NCBI GenBank assembly: GCA_004352715.1
Contig: SCFE01000034.1
Coordinates: 1,316,206-1,380,205, forward strand
Length of the DNA: 64,000 nucleotides
Direction of reading: 5' to 3'
Origin: Hofstenia miamia
Taxonomy: Eukaryota > Xenacoelomorpha > Acoela
The stretch's first letter is position 1. Every line of letters begins with the position of its first letter. The notes below the pieces were generated by a model. It saw only the letters and a program-made list of their open reading frames with translations, was not told the DNA's origin and ran no database searches. Of the stretch, positions 47,401-55,341 are shown one piece after another. The position numbers and the translations under genes are program-made.

Positions 47401-49384
47401 AAATATCAAAAAATGTTGCCAGGTCTTGATGGATTCAATGCTAAAGCGAATTGAACTTCTTATCAAATCTAAAGGAGGACATATTAAGTATTCGCATTGT
47501 ATTTTGTAGAGCCTTTTGCATGAAAATTGAAAAAACTGCTATGTTGAAAAATATTCCATTAATTCCGTCACTACTGTACATATATTTTTGGAGCATCAAT
47601 TGTATTGGTTTCGCTTGTAGAGCTGTGCAATTGCTTTAAGTTTATGCTTCACACGTTTTGACTTTATTGTTCAGAGTTGTGTTAGAAGTAACTATTTCCT
47701 TTGAAGTTAGCTATTTTTAGATACTTCAATATGCGAAAAGTCCAAAATCGACAATGAAGAAACTGTTGAGAGGAGAATTCTTGTCGACATGCGTGAATTT
47801 CGATGTCCGCTTCCCTGCTTGCTTGACAAAAAGGGTTTCAAATTAATTCCTATGATGCTCGAGATTGGAGACTATGTGCTTACACCAGACCTTTGCGTAG
47901 AACGCAAAAATATTTGCGATTTGAAACAATCGTTGGAAAGTGGACACATGTACAAACAAGTGCGTACATAAACTTGGGATTTTATTGAAGATAGAAATGT
48001 TAAATTTAATTTAGAATAATCACGTAATGCATGTACATGCATGTTTGGATTTAATATGAAAGCTTAACTTCCTCTCATTTAGGCGGAGGCACTCAGTCGT
48101 GCTTATAAGCGTTCGGTGATCTTAATTGAATTTAGCGACTCCCAACAGTTCTCAATGGATGCTGCCAAAACCAAGTATTCTTTTCTTAATACATCACAAT
48201 TGAAATCAAAACTTGTCCTTCTTACCATGCATTTCCCCTCCATTAAGCTTCTTTGGTCCGATTCTCCCAAAACTTCAGTCAAATTGTTCGATGACCTGAA
48301 ACTTGATAGAGAAGAACCTGACCCAGCGTTAATTCCAACTATAAATGTTGATGCTGATAACAAGTAATTCATTATTTTATTGTCAGTCGCGCTATATTTA
48401 TATATTGATTATCAATTGTTCATTTTTCAAATAAAAAATTGTTTATAAACATATAAAAATAAAACAACCTTTGAAGATGAATTAATTCACCATCCAAAAT
48501 AAACAATATGATATTGAAATTACTGTTAGTTGTTTTTTTCTGTTCGATATAGATTTATTGAATGTTTGATGATTGATTACATTCTTCATAAAATAGATTA
48601 GCTCATACAATTCCCGTACAAAATTTTAAGTATAGTAGACAAAGCTAATCAACTGCAGTACTTATCGACATCTATGTTTATTTAGTTTAGCCAAGAAAAG
48701 GGAAATTCAGGAAAATATCCTACAAGCATGTATAATAAAATCCGATACTTAGTGATTTATAAAATTTGTTTTTTTTACACCTTTACTGATATTGATAAAT
48801 TTCCATTGAATATTTTTTGAAATATCAGTTTTAACGTAAGAATGAATTATACGTATATTAGATATGAGATATTTTTCAATTTTATCTTAATTTTCCGTAC
48901 ATGTTTAAAAACAATTTTCAAAATCGATATCTAACCATTCGATAGCGGGCTAATTTCGATGAGCCTGTTAAATATATTTTAACTATAAAGTCATAATTTT
49001 GAAATGCCCTGTATTTACCGTTTATATGACCACTATTTGATAGTTGTTTGGTCCATCAGGTGTATATTTCCATTTAAATATTTTAATTTAATAATTATTA
49101 TAAAATTTATATAACTATGCTGCGATTTTATTACTAAACTATTTAGAGGCATCGACCATGCTTCTGTTGATTTACTTCTTCAACTTCCAGGAATAAACTT
49201 AAAAAACTATCCTCGAATTATTAACAATGCTCGCAATATTTATGAATTGACAACATTTGATGAAGAAAAACTAGCAGACATTTTAGAAAATGAGGTTGTT
49301 GCAAAAACATTGCATGAGTTTCTTCATAAAGACTTTAGCGCTGAAGACTTAGCACCTCCAAAGTCAAAGTCCACTAAAAGATAA
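23148..49384 (+). CDS. ERCC4: DNA repair endonuclease XPF/ERCC4, 11 exons
   Basis: XPF pairs with ERCC1 to cut the 5' side of bubbles in nucleotide excision and crosslink repair in the nucleus. Exons: 23148-23292, 24317-24459, 32997-33269, 33316-33447, 33687-33959, 34001-34142, 40306-40552, 45752-45933, 47721-47959, 48083-48363, 49147-49384. All junctions are GT-AG, every phase agrees and no stop interrupts; the product is 764 residues, or 756 from the second ATG (23172). Order: degenerate SF2 helicase-like domain, short linker, ERCC4 nuclease with catalytic GDYVLTPDLCVERKNICD, and C-terminal (HhH)2 domain (LLLQLPGINLKN). It is shorter than human XPF (916) mainly because the linker after the helicase-like part is short. 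The exon 6 donor (ACA|GTTTAT, beside a gap) and exon 1 donor (AAG|GTCTTT) are weak, so a linker exon could be missing. No lesion is seen. Confidence 0.95.
24317..24459 (+). CDS. ERCC4: ERCC4 exon 2
   Basis: Acceptor TTTTAG, donor AAG|GTAAAG. Encodes AFALILEASNEQAEYFIREL, matching the LVLVLN...EEEYFINQL block of XPF. A mariner derivative sits only 75 bp downstream. Confidence 0.93.
24534..25101 (-). mobile_element. Internally deleted mariner-like element, DD41D type
   Basis: Terminal inverted repeats: left AGGGTTGCCCATAAGTTATT and right (inward) CAGGGTGGCCCATAAGTTAC, both continuing into ACGTTTCAAA, with TA on each side. The minus strand encodes the C-terminal part of a mariner transposase: FQQDGAPVHTA, then KFGPTAWPARSPDLTSCDN about 40 residues on. 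The spacing between the second and third catalytic aspartates is 41, as in the rosa-type DD41D group. The N-terminal half and first aspartate are deleted and stops occur, so the copy is dead. Located in ERCC4 intron 2. Confidence 0.8.
25119..25599. other. Assembly gap in a (TA)n tract
   Basis: Run of N bordered by TA repeats on both sides. Long tyrosine/isoleucine open frames across it are artefacts. Confidence 0.95.
25931..26350. repeat. Tandem repeat with about 175 bp period, 2.5 copies
   Basis: Three successive segments share actttagtagatgtag, gaagctaatgaactagg and gaaatattaacgattatt at about 175 bp spacing (starts near 25931, 26112 and 26284), with mismatches and small indels. Confidence 0.75.
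26628..26968. other. Assembly gap
   Basis: Run of N between two copies of the ACAAACGACGAATATA motif and (TA)n. Confidence 0.95.
27072..27125 (-). ncRNA. Hammerhead-ribozyme-like core of a Penelope element (degenerate)
   Basis: Read on the minus strand: CTGATGA, then a five-base stem (TGTTT with AAACA around a loop), then AAAAC where GAAAC is expected, then CGGTC and CATCCC. This is the order of the type I hammerhead core with one change in the GAAA box. It lies just downstream of the endonuclease end of the Penelope-like element, where such ribozymes are known in the terminal repeats of this class. A matching stem I strand is not obvious. Confidence 0.45.
27703..27731. repeat. (TA)n tract inside the Penelope-like element
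   Basis: TA dinucleotide run that interrupts the minus-strand reading frame upstream of the GIY-YIG part. Confidence 0.9.
28510..29058. mobile_element. hAT-type element inserted in Penelope copy 1
   Basis: Ends read inward CAGAGGCGCCTGTAGG and CAATGGCGCGTTTAGGGG. The flanks CTTCGTTG (28502-28509) and CTTAGTTG (29059-29066) form an 8 bp target duplication with one mismatch. The homologous site in Penelope copy 2 (near 54608) reads tttcacttagttgcgaatt without an insertion, which confirms the empty site. Most of the interior is an assembly gap (28526-29040). Confidence 0.75.
29748..30470 (-). mobile_element. 5'-truncated CR1-like non-LTR insertion in Penelope copy 1
   Basis: The minus strand encodes the C-terminal part of a jockey/CR1-type element in several frames: LNWSGHVSLRLRKANSSLFS, KLSLFKSIPHAILLYASPCW, then HFQKRAFKWISSLPYKDALL and a serine/proline-rich end. 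The 3' end is an (ATT)n run at 29748-29763. It splits the Penelope frame between NDTKFKK and KKTSTSIF, so it arrived later. Confidence 0.7.
31250..31930 (-). pseudogene. Remnant of an unclassified transposase-like protein
   Basis: Minus strand, in order: PPKNNCDYCAQFTIKES (31890-31840), a frame break, SHYRRELNIYNLTFYGL, then CHTWYESECGRRANDIAKCV. The cysteine-containing lead, the Y-RREL-x-x-YN-T segment and the W-E...GR-A-DI-C motif resemble a family of repeat-associated proteins in invertebrate genomes whose transposase class I cannot name with confidence. Stops and frameshifts make it non-functional. Confidence 0.4.
32130..32990. other. ERCC4 intron 2 distal part, nothing recognised
   Basis: Contains TTAGGGCCGTTTGCAC at about 32138, which recurs as TTAGGGCCGTTTACAC at 36462 and may be the end of a short DNA element. 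No gene is supported. Confidence 0.45.
32997..33269 (+). CDS. ERCC4: ERCC4 exon 3
   Basis: Acceptor CCTAG, donor CAG|GTTAAA, 91 codons in phase 0. Encodes KGVFFVSNRVLIADFLSERI and ends NLWPRFQ; these match the helicase motif II-like and LWPRF blocks of XPF. The DEAH box is replaced by IADFL, as expected for the inactive helicase fold. Confidence 0.95.
33316..33447 (+). CDS. ERCC4: ERCC4 exon 4
   Basis: Follows a 46 bp intron (33270-33315). 44 codons in phase 0, from TDVARCLNTNPP to LDLISACLSEMK, ending at AAG|GTAACA. Aligns without gaps to the helical insert of XPF. Confidence 0.93.
33687..33959 (+). CDS. ERCC4: ERCC4 exon 5
   Basis: Acceptor GTTTAG; an in-frame stop just upstream fixes the start. 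91 codons ending GSGWIFLDSASK at AAA|GTATAA. Matches the SGWLFLDSS block of XPF. Confidence 0.94.
34001..34142 (+). CDS. ERCC4: ERCC4 exon 6
   Basis: Follows a 41 bp intron (33960-34000). Encodes LFDMAAARVINTDGS through ENPRFKALYDILLELAQND, matching the NPKWEAL segment of XPF. The end is the least certain boundary: ACA|GTTTAT at 34142 gives the phase needed by exon 7, and the DNA runs into a (TA)n tract and an assembly gap at 34157-34350. Confidence 0.8.
34157..34350. other. Assembly gap in a (TA)n tract after ERCC4 exon 6
   Basis: Run of N with TA repeats on both sides, directly after the exon 6 donor. Confidence 0.95.
35315..35652 (-). CDS. Candidate small two-exon gene, basic 85-residue product
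   Basis: Minus strand. Exon 1 35652-35535 starts MDYCIEWNSHVLLNC and ends in phase 1 before GTGGGA; intron 35455-35534 (80 bp) ends TTGCTTAG; exon 2 35454-35315 encodes KTIAKAGKRVILAEERSN and a Ser/Lys-rich tail (SESKKRKTARVTCRKD) to a TAG stop. The splice phase is consistent. The product resembles no family I recognise; the KKRK cluster could be a nuclear localisation signal. An alternative reading of exon 1 (SSPFLSKKRARTKKEKL) does not join in phase. It lies inside ERCC4 intron 6 and may be chance. Confidence 0.22.
37323..37673 (+). pseudogene. Harbinger transposase, truncated
   Basis: Encodes SYREICNAFGIGMSSLSRII (helix-turn-helix part), one in-frame stop at about 37455, then LALDGTHIQIKKPRRHSIDY and a later INAMAAVNAKGIFKFVDIRYPG. 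The D of LDGTHI is the first catalytic residue of the DDE domain, and the N-A-K-G...YPGS block follows as in the family. The rest of the DDE domain is missing, so the enzyme is dead. Confidence 0.8.
37795..38016 (-). CDS. Harbinger-associated Myb/SANT-like protein, partial
   Basis: 73 residues: MDDGSPATSKRFFWNEDY, IENIIYLLEELKTLE and a further helix. The tryptophan-led helical pattern matches the Myb-like DNA-binding partner encoded by PIF/Harbinger elements, which helps bring the transposase to its sites. It is shorter than usual and probably only the N-terminal domain. Confidence 0.55.
   Translation of the reverse strand: MDDGSPATSKRFFWNEDYIENIIYLLEELKTLESTNNLDWTANPHKLYSYVQEKMVESFGLEFKLSSRLVNKI
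38640..39450 (-). pseudogene. piggyBac transposase, C-terminal part, degraded
   Basis: Minus strand, from upstream: SYKVTCDNIFTSPDLAKYL (39400-39340), a basic KxxKPxKSVCLL strand (about 39220-39170), MFDSMVRKYTIKAGSRHLHS with HVFYNMLDITLHNSYIL (39070-38960), and a C-terminal cysteine-rich finger (RRQCQI...CEECTKVTCGKC). This is the order of the piggyBac RNase-H fold and its C-terminal zinc-binding domain. Frame changes show it is inactive. Terminal repeats and TTAA sites were not pinned down. Confidence 0.75.
40306..40552 (+). CDS. ERCC4: ERCC4 exon 7
   Basis: Acceptor TTTAG, donor AG|GTAATC. Begins AVLILVHSEQSSQALKDKFM, matching the VLICASDDRTCSQL motif, and ends KPTHIVIYHPHV, matching EPRYVVLYDAE. 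The disordered basic/acidic linker of vertebrate XPF between these motifs is reduced to about 40 residues. Confidence 0.93.
40940..41141. mobile_element. Short hAT-like MITE
   Basis: Ends read inward TCATTGGCGCTACT and CCAGTGGCATCACT. The flanks contain ATACCCTT and ATACTCTT, a possible 8 bp duplication with one mismatch and a one-base offset. About 200 bp, no coding capacity. Confidence 0.45.
41327..41453. repeat. Hairpin with (TA)n centre
   Basis: Arms of about 33 bp (ATGTTCATTTTCTATGCTCG... and its near complement ending ATGAACATTTTCG) flank an interrupted TA run at 41366-41412. Confidence 0.75.
42105..42451. repeat. N-flanked duplicate of Tc3-like element 3' end (assembly artefact)
   Basis: 347 bp, identical to 42940-43286 except for one base, and bounded by single n characters at 42104 and 42452. 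It starts and stops at no biological boundary. The short open frames in it copy the C-terminus of the transposase. Confidence 0.85.
42859..44541 (-). mobile_element. Tc3-type Tc1/mariner transposon, apparently complete
   Basis: 1683 bp between TA dinucleotides (42857-42858 and 44542-44543). Inverted repeats of about 222 bp: 42859-43080 and 44321-44541. Each begins CACTGCGTGTCATAACTATA, and the core CATAACTATAAAACC recurs at the inner end (43065-43079 and 44321-44336), giving two probable transposase-binding sites per end, as in Tc3. It contains one transposase gene with an intron and no lesion. Inserted in the hAT element of ERCC4 intron 7. Confidence 0.92.
43150..44221 (-). CDS. Tc3-type transposase (DD34E), one intron
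   Basis: Exons 44221-43805 and 43722-43150 on the minus strand, joined across an 82 bp GT-AG intron (AAG|GTAAGA to TTTTCAG|GTG). The product is 329 residues, close to Tc3A. Order: N-terminal paired-like helix-turn-helix domains (residues 1-120; LREIGRRINRSHIVV), then the DDE domain: FSDEKFNLDGPDG (first D), FQQDNAAVHTS (second D) and SPDLNPMENVWG (E), with exactly 34 residues between the last two. It would bind the element's own ends and cut at TA. The start ATG is preceded by AT-rich leader and a likely promoter within the right inverted repeat. No stop or frameshift is seen, so it may be functional. Confidence 0.9.
45752..45933 (+). CDS. ERCC4: ERCC4 exon 8
   Basis: Acceptor TTTTTAG, donor CTTG|GTATGC. 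Encodes IVRSLEVYQAY...VYFLMYDLSIEESRYL and NKEKEAFDKLI, a close match to the end of the XPF helicase-like domain. Confidence 0.95.
46394..47576 (+). mobile_element. Tc1-family element in ERCC4 intron 8, decayed
   Basis: Flanked by TA (46392-46393 and 47577-47578). The ends read inward CAGTGATGTTATTTG and CAGTAGTGACGGAATT, a weak inverted repeat. It carries a broken transposase on the plus strand. About 1.2 kb. Confidence 0.7.
46432..47450 (+). pseudogene. Tc1-family transposase pseudogene
   Basis: Begins MDVTPRKRTRIITLYTEAGF, a helix-turn-helix start, then shifts frame to ISKIIKRHRIFGGVDTSRKG, TTPRDDAFILRSSKKDP and ELQQAGVKIADRTVRTRLL. After a probable 50 bp intron (46873-46922) comes VMATDESTFFVQGRKSRYVR (first D), and after more frame breaks LNIPVLPCPGNSPDVSPIEN (E). 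The second D is replaced by H in the HHLAPCHNS motif; 34 residues separate it from the E. The intron lies just before the first catalytic motif, the same site as in the Tc3-type copy at 43723-43804. Confidence 0.75.
47721..47959 (+). CDS. ERCC4: ERCC4 exon 9 (nuclease active site)
   Basis: Acceptor TTTTTAG, donor CAA|GTGCGT. Encodes ILVDMREFRCPLPCLL and the catalytic GDYVLTPDLCVERKNICD, so the GDXnERKX3D metal-binding motif is intact. Confidence 0.97.
48083..48363 (+). CDS. ERCC4: ERCC4 exon 10
   Basis: Acceptor CATTTAG, donor CAA|GTAATT. Encodes YKRSVILIEF and LKSKLVLLTMHFPSIKLLW, the second half of the ERCC4 nuclease fold. Confidence 0.96.
49147..49384 (+). CDS. ERCC4: ERCC4 exon 11 ((HhH)2 domain and stop)
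   Basis: Acceptor ATTTAG. Encodes LLLQLPGINLKNYPRII, IYELTTFDEEKLADIL and a lysine-rich end before the TAA stop. This is the tandem helix-hairpin-helix domain that binds ERCC1 and DNA. Confidence 0.96.
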
Positions 49385-49417
49385 CATAATTCGATATATT
49401 TTGCCACAATGTTTTGT

Positions 49418-49423
49418 AATAAA
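49418..49423 (+). terminator. Polyadenylation signal of ERCC4
   Basis: AATAAA about 35 bases after the ERCC4 stop codon, followed by a T-rich stretch. Confidence 0.6.
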
Positions 49424-49429
49424 TGTTTT

Positions 49430-51300
49430 TATGTTAATCAAACATTTTTTAATATATCATGTTTTACTGACCTAAGGGACATTTAACAAATGCATTTTTG
49501 TAATGTACACAACAAATTCCGCACAATTCGAATCACATGGTGCCAGCAATTTCAAGTGTCAGAATATAAACTTATCTCTGATTAACACTTTAGATTACAC
49601 TGGGTGCATACTATGTAGAGATGAATAATTGTCTTGACAATCAAATTCGAGCTAGTTTTGTGTTTTGAACAAATTCCAATGTTCCATTTTCTGAACAAAA
49701 TGACCAATTACAACAGCACGCTATTGCACCATTTTTCTTCTTGATTAGCATAAAAGTATGCATTGTGAACAAATATGTGAAAGTGAGAAATTCCAAAAAT
49801 TGTATTGCGCTGTGAAATCAGTAGTTTTATTCAAGATGCTCAATCTTTGTTCAAGTTTCCTGCTTGCTATTAATCGGTTTTAATGAATAGCCCTACAAAA
49901 CTGCTTTTCTGCGTTTTTGACCGCACTAGGTTCACCAGTACAATGACGTATGTTGCACGTTCAAGAATTTGCTAAAAATTTCTGGAAGCCGGCGAGAAAT
50001 ACCCGAATGCTGCAAATACCCATTCCACTGATTTATCTGGCAATTTGCGCACATGTTCAACACAAATACAGATGGTAGCATACTGCATAAATAAATTATT
50101 TTTTATATTATTCTTCAATTTTCAATGATTGATACAAAACAATTTTTGACATTTTAAATTTAATCAAAATAATTGTTATACATCTTGTTCTTGAAATCTT
50201 TAACTCATTAAAGTCTGGAGGCGATGTATATAGTATTTTATTCAATAAATTTACCCCTACTCTGGTAGATTTATTGCATATAATGTTCTATTCTATGCAT
50301 TTGAATGGAAGTTTTGTATTTTTTATGACGCATTCACTTAAATTACGAGTTTCTAATTGTTAATATCTATCTGAATACAGAATATCCTTTCTCATCTTCA
50401 TTTACTTTACCATACGATTAAATTTATCAATCAAATTTTTGTTTAGGCACTCAATTACAATTTATTTAAAAAAAATTTTGTTCTAGCAAACAATTATATT
50501 TGCTTTCTGAATAATTTTCTTTGCGTTTCTGTTAAGCCTGCTTTGTACATGAATTTATGACCTTTAATACAGGGTTTGCACTTTAGATTTTAATATTTTT
50601 TGTTGGAAACCTGATGGAGACTTTCCACCATGTCAGCCTTGGGTAAGCCACTGTTTAATATATCTAATAGCAGTTGGTTTTAATATTGTGGCATTATATT
50701 AGAAGTTCAATTTTCTTAGTCTTGATTTTTAAATGTCTATGTTCCGGCTCATTAACACTTTTTATTCTTCCAATAAGCGAATGTCACTGAATATTCAGCA
50801 TCGTCCACAATGTTTCTATCAACGATAAAATCTTCAATCGGCCGATCCGAACAAACGCTCCACTATTGAAATTTATCGGAAAATTCTGATTTTCAAAGAA
50901 TACTCTATTTTTTGCAGTTGAAAGTGGTTTTTAGTTTACTTTAGAAATCGTAGAGAACTGTCTTGAGCGAATATTAATGTCCTTTTGTCATAAGTTTCAA
51001 TGTAAAACAGTGTCCGGCTAGAATAGATTAGGGTCGGCAAATGCTTAATATTGGAATATAAACGAATAATTGAGGTAAACATATTTATTCATTGATTGAA
51101 TGAATTTCATTGTGACTCAATTACAAAAGTGCAGTTCGTATCCTGTTAGTGCTATGGAAATCCATGATGTACTAGAAAGTCATGAATTACTAGACTTAAA
51201 AAAGCTATACATACATTTTTAGTGCTCAATCAAAATTTATTTTAATTCATAAACAAACTGCTTTTCTGGCAAAATTACGTTAATATTTAATGTTAAGCGT
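49430..51300. other. Intergenic DNA after ERCC4, nothing recognised
   Basis: AT-rich, with short open frames only and no domain or RNA gene that I can support. Confidence 0.55.
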
Positions 51301-51305
51301 CCTTT

Positions 51306-51350
51306 AACAACAACAACAACAACATCAAAAAGACTTTATTCACCTTTAAT
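51306..51350 (-). repeat. (GTT)n tail, probable 3' end of a non-LTR fragment
   Basis: Minus strand: AATAAAGTC followed within 20 bases by (GTT)n. This resembles the trinucleotide tails of the other non-LTR elements in the window, but almost none of the body is present. Confidence 0.4.
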
Positions 51351-51653
51351 TTTAATTCTGAAATTTTATTTATCATCGAAGAAAAAAACAACGAAAGATT
51401 GCAATTCCTGAATATTACTATTGAAAGAAAAAGAACAAATTTGTTTCATCATATTACAACAAGTCAATCGATACAAATTTGGTAATTAACTACCATTCAA
51501 ACGTAACATTTGCAAACAAAAATCCATGATCAAACGTTTGATACATCGACATTTTATGATTCTTCAAATATATACTAAGAATTTTATAAATAAATCATAG
51601 ATTAAAAATGTATTAAGGTGTAATGAATATCCAACATATTAATATTTATAATA

Positions 51654-52823
51654 AGTAGTATAATCTGGGCAGAAGGAGATCTCACTTTTTTCTGATTGGT
51701 CGAGAGGTGGGCANNNNNNNNNNNNNNNNNNNNNNNNNNNNNNNNNNNNNNNNNNNNNNNNNNNNNNNNNNNNNNNNNNNNNNNNNNNNNNNNNNNNNNN
51801 NNNNNNNNNNNNNNNNNNNNNNNNNNNNNNNNNNNNNNNNNNNNNNNNNNNNNNNNNNNNNNNNNNNNNNNNNNNNNNNNNNNNNNNNNNNNNNNNNNNN
51901 NNNNNNNNNNNNNNNNNNNNNNNNNNNNNNNNNNNNNNNNNNNNNNNNNNNNNNNNNNNNNNNNNNNNNNNNNNNNNNNNNNNNNNNNNNNNNNNNNNNN
52001 NNNNNNNNNNNNNNNNNNNNNNNNNNNNNNNNNNNNNNNNNNNNNNNNNNNNNNNNNNNNNNNNNNNNNNNNNNNNNNNNNNNNNNNNNNNNNNNNNNNN
52101 NNNNNNNNNNNNNNNNNNNNNNNNNNNNNNNNNNNNNNNNNNNNNNNNNNNNNNNNNNNNNNNNNNNNNNNNNNNNNNNNNNNNNNNNNNNNNNNNNNNN
52201 NNNNNNNNNNNNNNNNNNNNNNNNNNNNNNNNNNNNNNNNNNNNNNNNNNNNNNNNNNNNNNNNNNNNNNNNNNNNNNNNNNNNNNNNNNNNNNNNNNNN
52301 NNNNNNNNNNNNNNNNNNNNNNNNNNNNNNNNNNNNNNNNNNNNNNNNNNNNNNNNNNNNNNNNNNNNNNNNNNNNNNNNNNNNNNNNNNNNNNNNNNNN
52401 NNNNNNNNNNNNNNNNNNNNNNNNNNNNNNNNNNNNNNNNNNNNNNNNNNNNNNNNNNNNNNNNNNNNNNNNNNNNNNNNNNNNNNNNNNNNNNNNNNNN
52501 NNNNNNNNNNNNNNNNNNNNNNNNNNNNNNNNNNNNNNNNNNNNNNNNNNNNNNNNNNNNNNNNNNNNNNNNNNNNNNNNNNNNNNNNNNNNNNNNNNNN
52601 NNNNNNNNNNNNNNNNNNNNNNNNNNNNNNNNNNNNNNNNNNNNNNNNNNNNNNNNNNNNNNNNNNNNNNNNNNNNNNNNNNNNNNNNNNNNNNNNNNNN
52701 NNNNNNNNNNNNNCTCCTACACTCGACCTCTCGACCAATCAGAAAAAAGTGAGATCTCCTTCTGCCCACCTCTCGACCAATCAGAAAAAAGTGAGATCTC
52801 CTTCTGCCCAGATTATACTACTA
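51654..52823. mobile_element. Inverted-repeat element largely lost in a gap
   Basis: Sixty-base ends 51654-51713 and 52764-52823 are exact inverted copies (AGTATAATCTGGGCAGAAGG inward, continuing to CGAGAGGTGGGCA). A further copy of the inner 45 bases sits in tandem at 52725-52770. The gap 51714-52713 is exactly 1000 N and so may be a placeholder of unknown size. The TA at the junctions suggests a TA target. No coding sequence is visible. Confidence 0.7.
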
Positions 52824-53575
52824 TAATAGAAAAACTAGAAGACTTGCTACAAATTATGGATACTAAAGAAAACAAAGTGATTATTTATACAATTACATCT
52901 CTAATATTGAATATCGAGGTTTACAATCAACTATATTATAGAAAGATCTGAAAAAGAATGACTCAATCATATTTAAATATTGAATTTGTACTTAAAGCTA
53001 ATAAACTATTACATATAATAAAATTTAAGATGGAAATCTATACTGAAAACATTTCCAAAGTGGTAAATGTAATTACTTGCCAAACTTAAACGAAAATGAG
53101 TATAAATGTAAACTATATCCAAAGGCTTCTAAATATTTAGACAAATCTCTAAAATTATTGTATATATATATATATATATATTATAGATTAATATTTTGGC
53201 AATTTTATAGTGGGAAGCTTTTCGTTAATGACTATGGCATACCAAGAAATGCATTTTTTTACATTGGTTATAGTATTATAGTAGTAGCACTAAATTTAAT
53301 TAATAATAAAATACATTTACAGGCAGTTCATGCCCAACCTCTGACATTTGAACCACACACACTTTATATAATGTCATCCGCATTTCAACATTGCACAAAT
53401 CTATTTCAGTATCAATCCCTCAAAACCACCCACGGATTATTGCTTTTTTATTATGAGATGGCCTAACACTTGCTCACAAATACAAATGCTTCTCCACACA
53501 TTGCTTATTCAATATCGTTTGTACAGTTTTAAATTTTATATGTCTACTTTCTGAACAAACTTATAATTCTAGTGC
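52824..53575. other. Intergenic DNA, nothing recognised
   Basis: A 129-codon open frame at 53077-53466 crosses a (TA)n tract (53161-53180) and shows no domain; I treat it as chance. Confidence 0.5.
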
Positions 53576-53689
53576 TTTTATGTATGTGTAACCATTGTAG
53601 CATTAGTAAAATAGTGCTTATTATGTGTGGAAATTTTGGTAATGTACCGATACTCTAGTAGAGAGAAGCATTTTTTTCTTGAGATAATT

Positions 53690-53740
53690 GAAAATGAAGG
53701 ATTGATCGAATTTATTATTAAAATTAGGTTTTTCTTTCTT

Positions 53741-53776
<36 letters not shown>

Positions 53777-54740
53777 NNNNNNNNNNNNNNNNNNNNNNNN
53801 NNNNNNNNNNNNNNNNNNNNNNNNNNNNNNNNNNNNNNNNNNNNNNNNNNNNNNNNNNNNNNNNNNNNNNNNNNNNNNNNNNNNNNNNNNNNNNNNNNNN
53901 NNNNNNNNNNNNNNNNNNNNNNNNNNNNNNNNNNNNNNNNNNNNNNNNNNNNNNNNNNNNNNNNNNNNNNNNNNNNNNNNNNNNNNNNNNNNNNNNNNNN
54001 NNNNNNNNNNNNNNNNNNNNNNNNNNNNNNNNNNNNNNNNNNNNNNNNNNNNNNNNNNNNNNNNNNNNNNNNNNNNNNNNNNNNNNNNNNNNNNNNNNNN
54101 NNNNNNNNNNNNNNNNNNNNNNNNNNNNNNNNNNNNNNNNNNNNNNNNNNNNNNNNNNNNNNNNNNNNNNNNNNNNNNNNNNNNNNNNNNNNNNNNNNNN
54201 NNNNNNNNNNNNNNNNNNNNNNNNNNNNNNNNNNNNNNNNNNNNNAAAATATATTATCTTTGTGTTCTTGTGAATTGTATTTTAATGAAGAGGATGTTAG
54301 AGCTACTTTTGATGTTTTTTGCAATAATTTTTCAGGACACCCATTAGATCTTAGATTTTCAAATATTTTGTCAAAAGCCTTTGTAAGTACATTGTAGTTA
54401 GATGATAGTAAAACAGCTCTTCTAAATAAGTTTTTTGGAATTGAATGTTTATATTTGTTATCACAGTATGATTGAAATGGTATATATAATCCGGTGTTAG
54501 TAGGTTTTCTAAAAGCAGATATTTCAAATCCCCCTGATGTTTTCTTCAATGGTGCATCTAAAAAATTTGTTGAATCTTCTTTTTCATATTCACAAGTTAA
54601 TTGAATTTCACTTAGTTGCGAATTAATATTGGAAAAAAACATTGATGCATGATCATGGTTTTCCATCAAACAAAAAATACCATCGACACAACGTTTGTAA
54701 TAAATTGGTGGTTTTCTTAAATTTAGAAAGTTATATATAT
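53690..54740 (-). mobile_element. Penelope-like retroelement, copy 2 (fragment)
   Basis: Minus strand 54735-54245 encodes part of the reverse transcriptase palm: PPIYYKRCVDGIFCLMEN (catalytic YVDD changed to CVDG), FLDAPLKKTSGGFEISAFRK, PTNTGLYIPFQSYC, and a continuation to NSQEHKDNIF. It matches copy 1 at 28250-29140, which shares the last motif. A gap (53777-54245) hides the rest, and (TA)n tracts flank it. The loss of the catalytic aspartate shows it is dead. Confidence 0.82.
53777..54245. other. Assembly gap
   Basis: Run of N between a (TA)n tract and the Penelope fragment. Confidence 0.95.
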
Positions 54741-54757
54741 ATATATATATATATATA

Positions 54758-54862
54758 NNNNNNNNNNNNNNNNNNNNNNNNNNNNNNNNNNNNNNNNNNN
54801 NNNNNNNNNNNNNNNNNNNNNNNNNNNNNNNNNNNNNNNNNNNNNNNNNNNNNNNNNNNNNN
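54758..54862. other. Assembly gap in (TA)n
   Basis: Run of N inside a long TA tract; aagttatatata flanks both sides, so it may be a collapsed or duplicated TA repeat. Confidence 0.95.
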
Positions 54863-54865
54863 AAG

Positions 54866-54899
<34 letters not shown>

Positions 54900-55341
54900 T
54901 CACATGAACTTTTTTATCACAGTAATTGTTTTGTTTCTTGCTTAGATTCATAAACTACGCATAAATTAATAAATATTGTTCACTTATTGTTCTTGAATTG
55001 AAGATCTTATTCTGTAATTGGAATGTTTTGTCATAATGCAGAGAGTTGATATTGGTACTTTTAGGGAAAGGCGGACTTTCTTGATTATGATATATTAATA
55101 TCTAAAACACCCATGCTGCTAAAAACTCGAAAATTTATCCTTTAAAATGGATTAAAATTTTGGAGTTGAAAAATTTTCTAAATTGTCAAAAGGTAGATTT
55201 TTATGAGTAATAATTATAAAAATGTTCAATTTTGCGCTTCACCAATGCTATAATAGCATTGTTGCGAAAAGTGTAACAAGCGTTATTATGACTCAGTGTT
55301 AAAATACGTAAAAAATACAGAGCGTTAATACATGTATATAC

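Noticed and set aside
53077-53466. 129-codon plus-strand frame
   Set aside because: Crosses a (TA)n tract, shows no domain and no splice context; probably chance.
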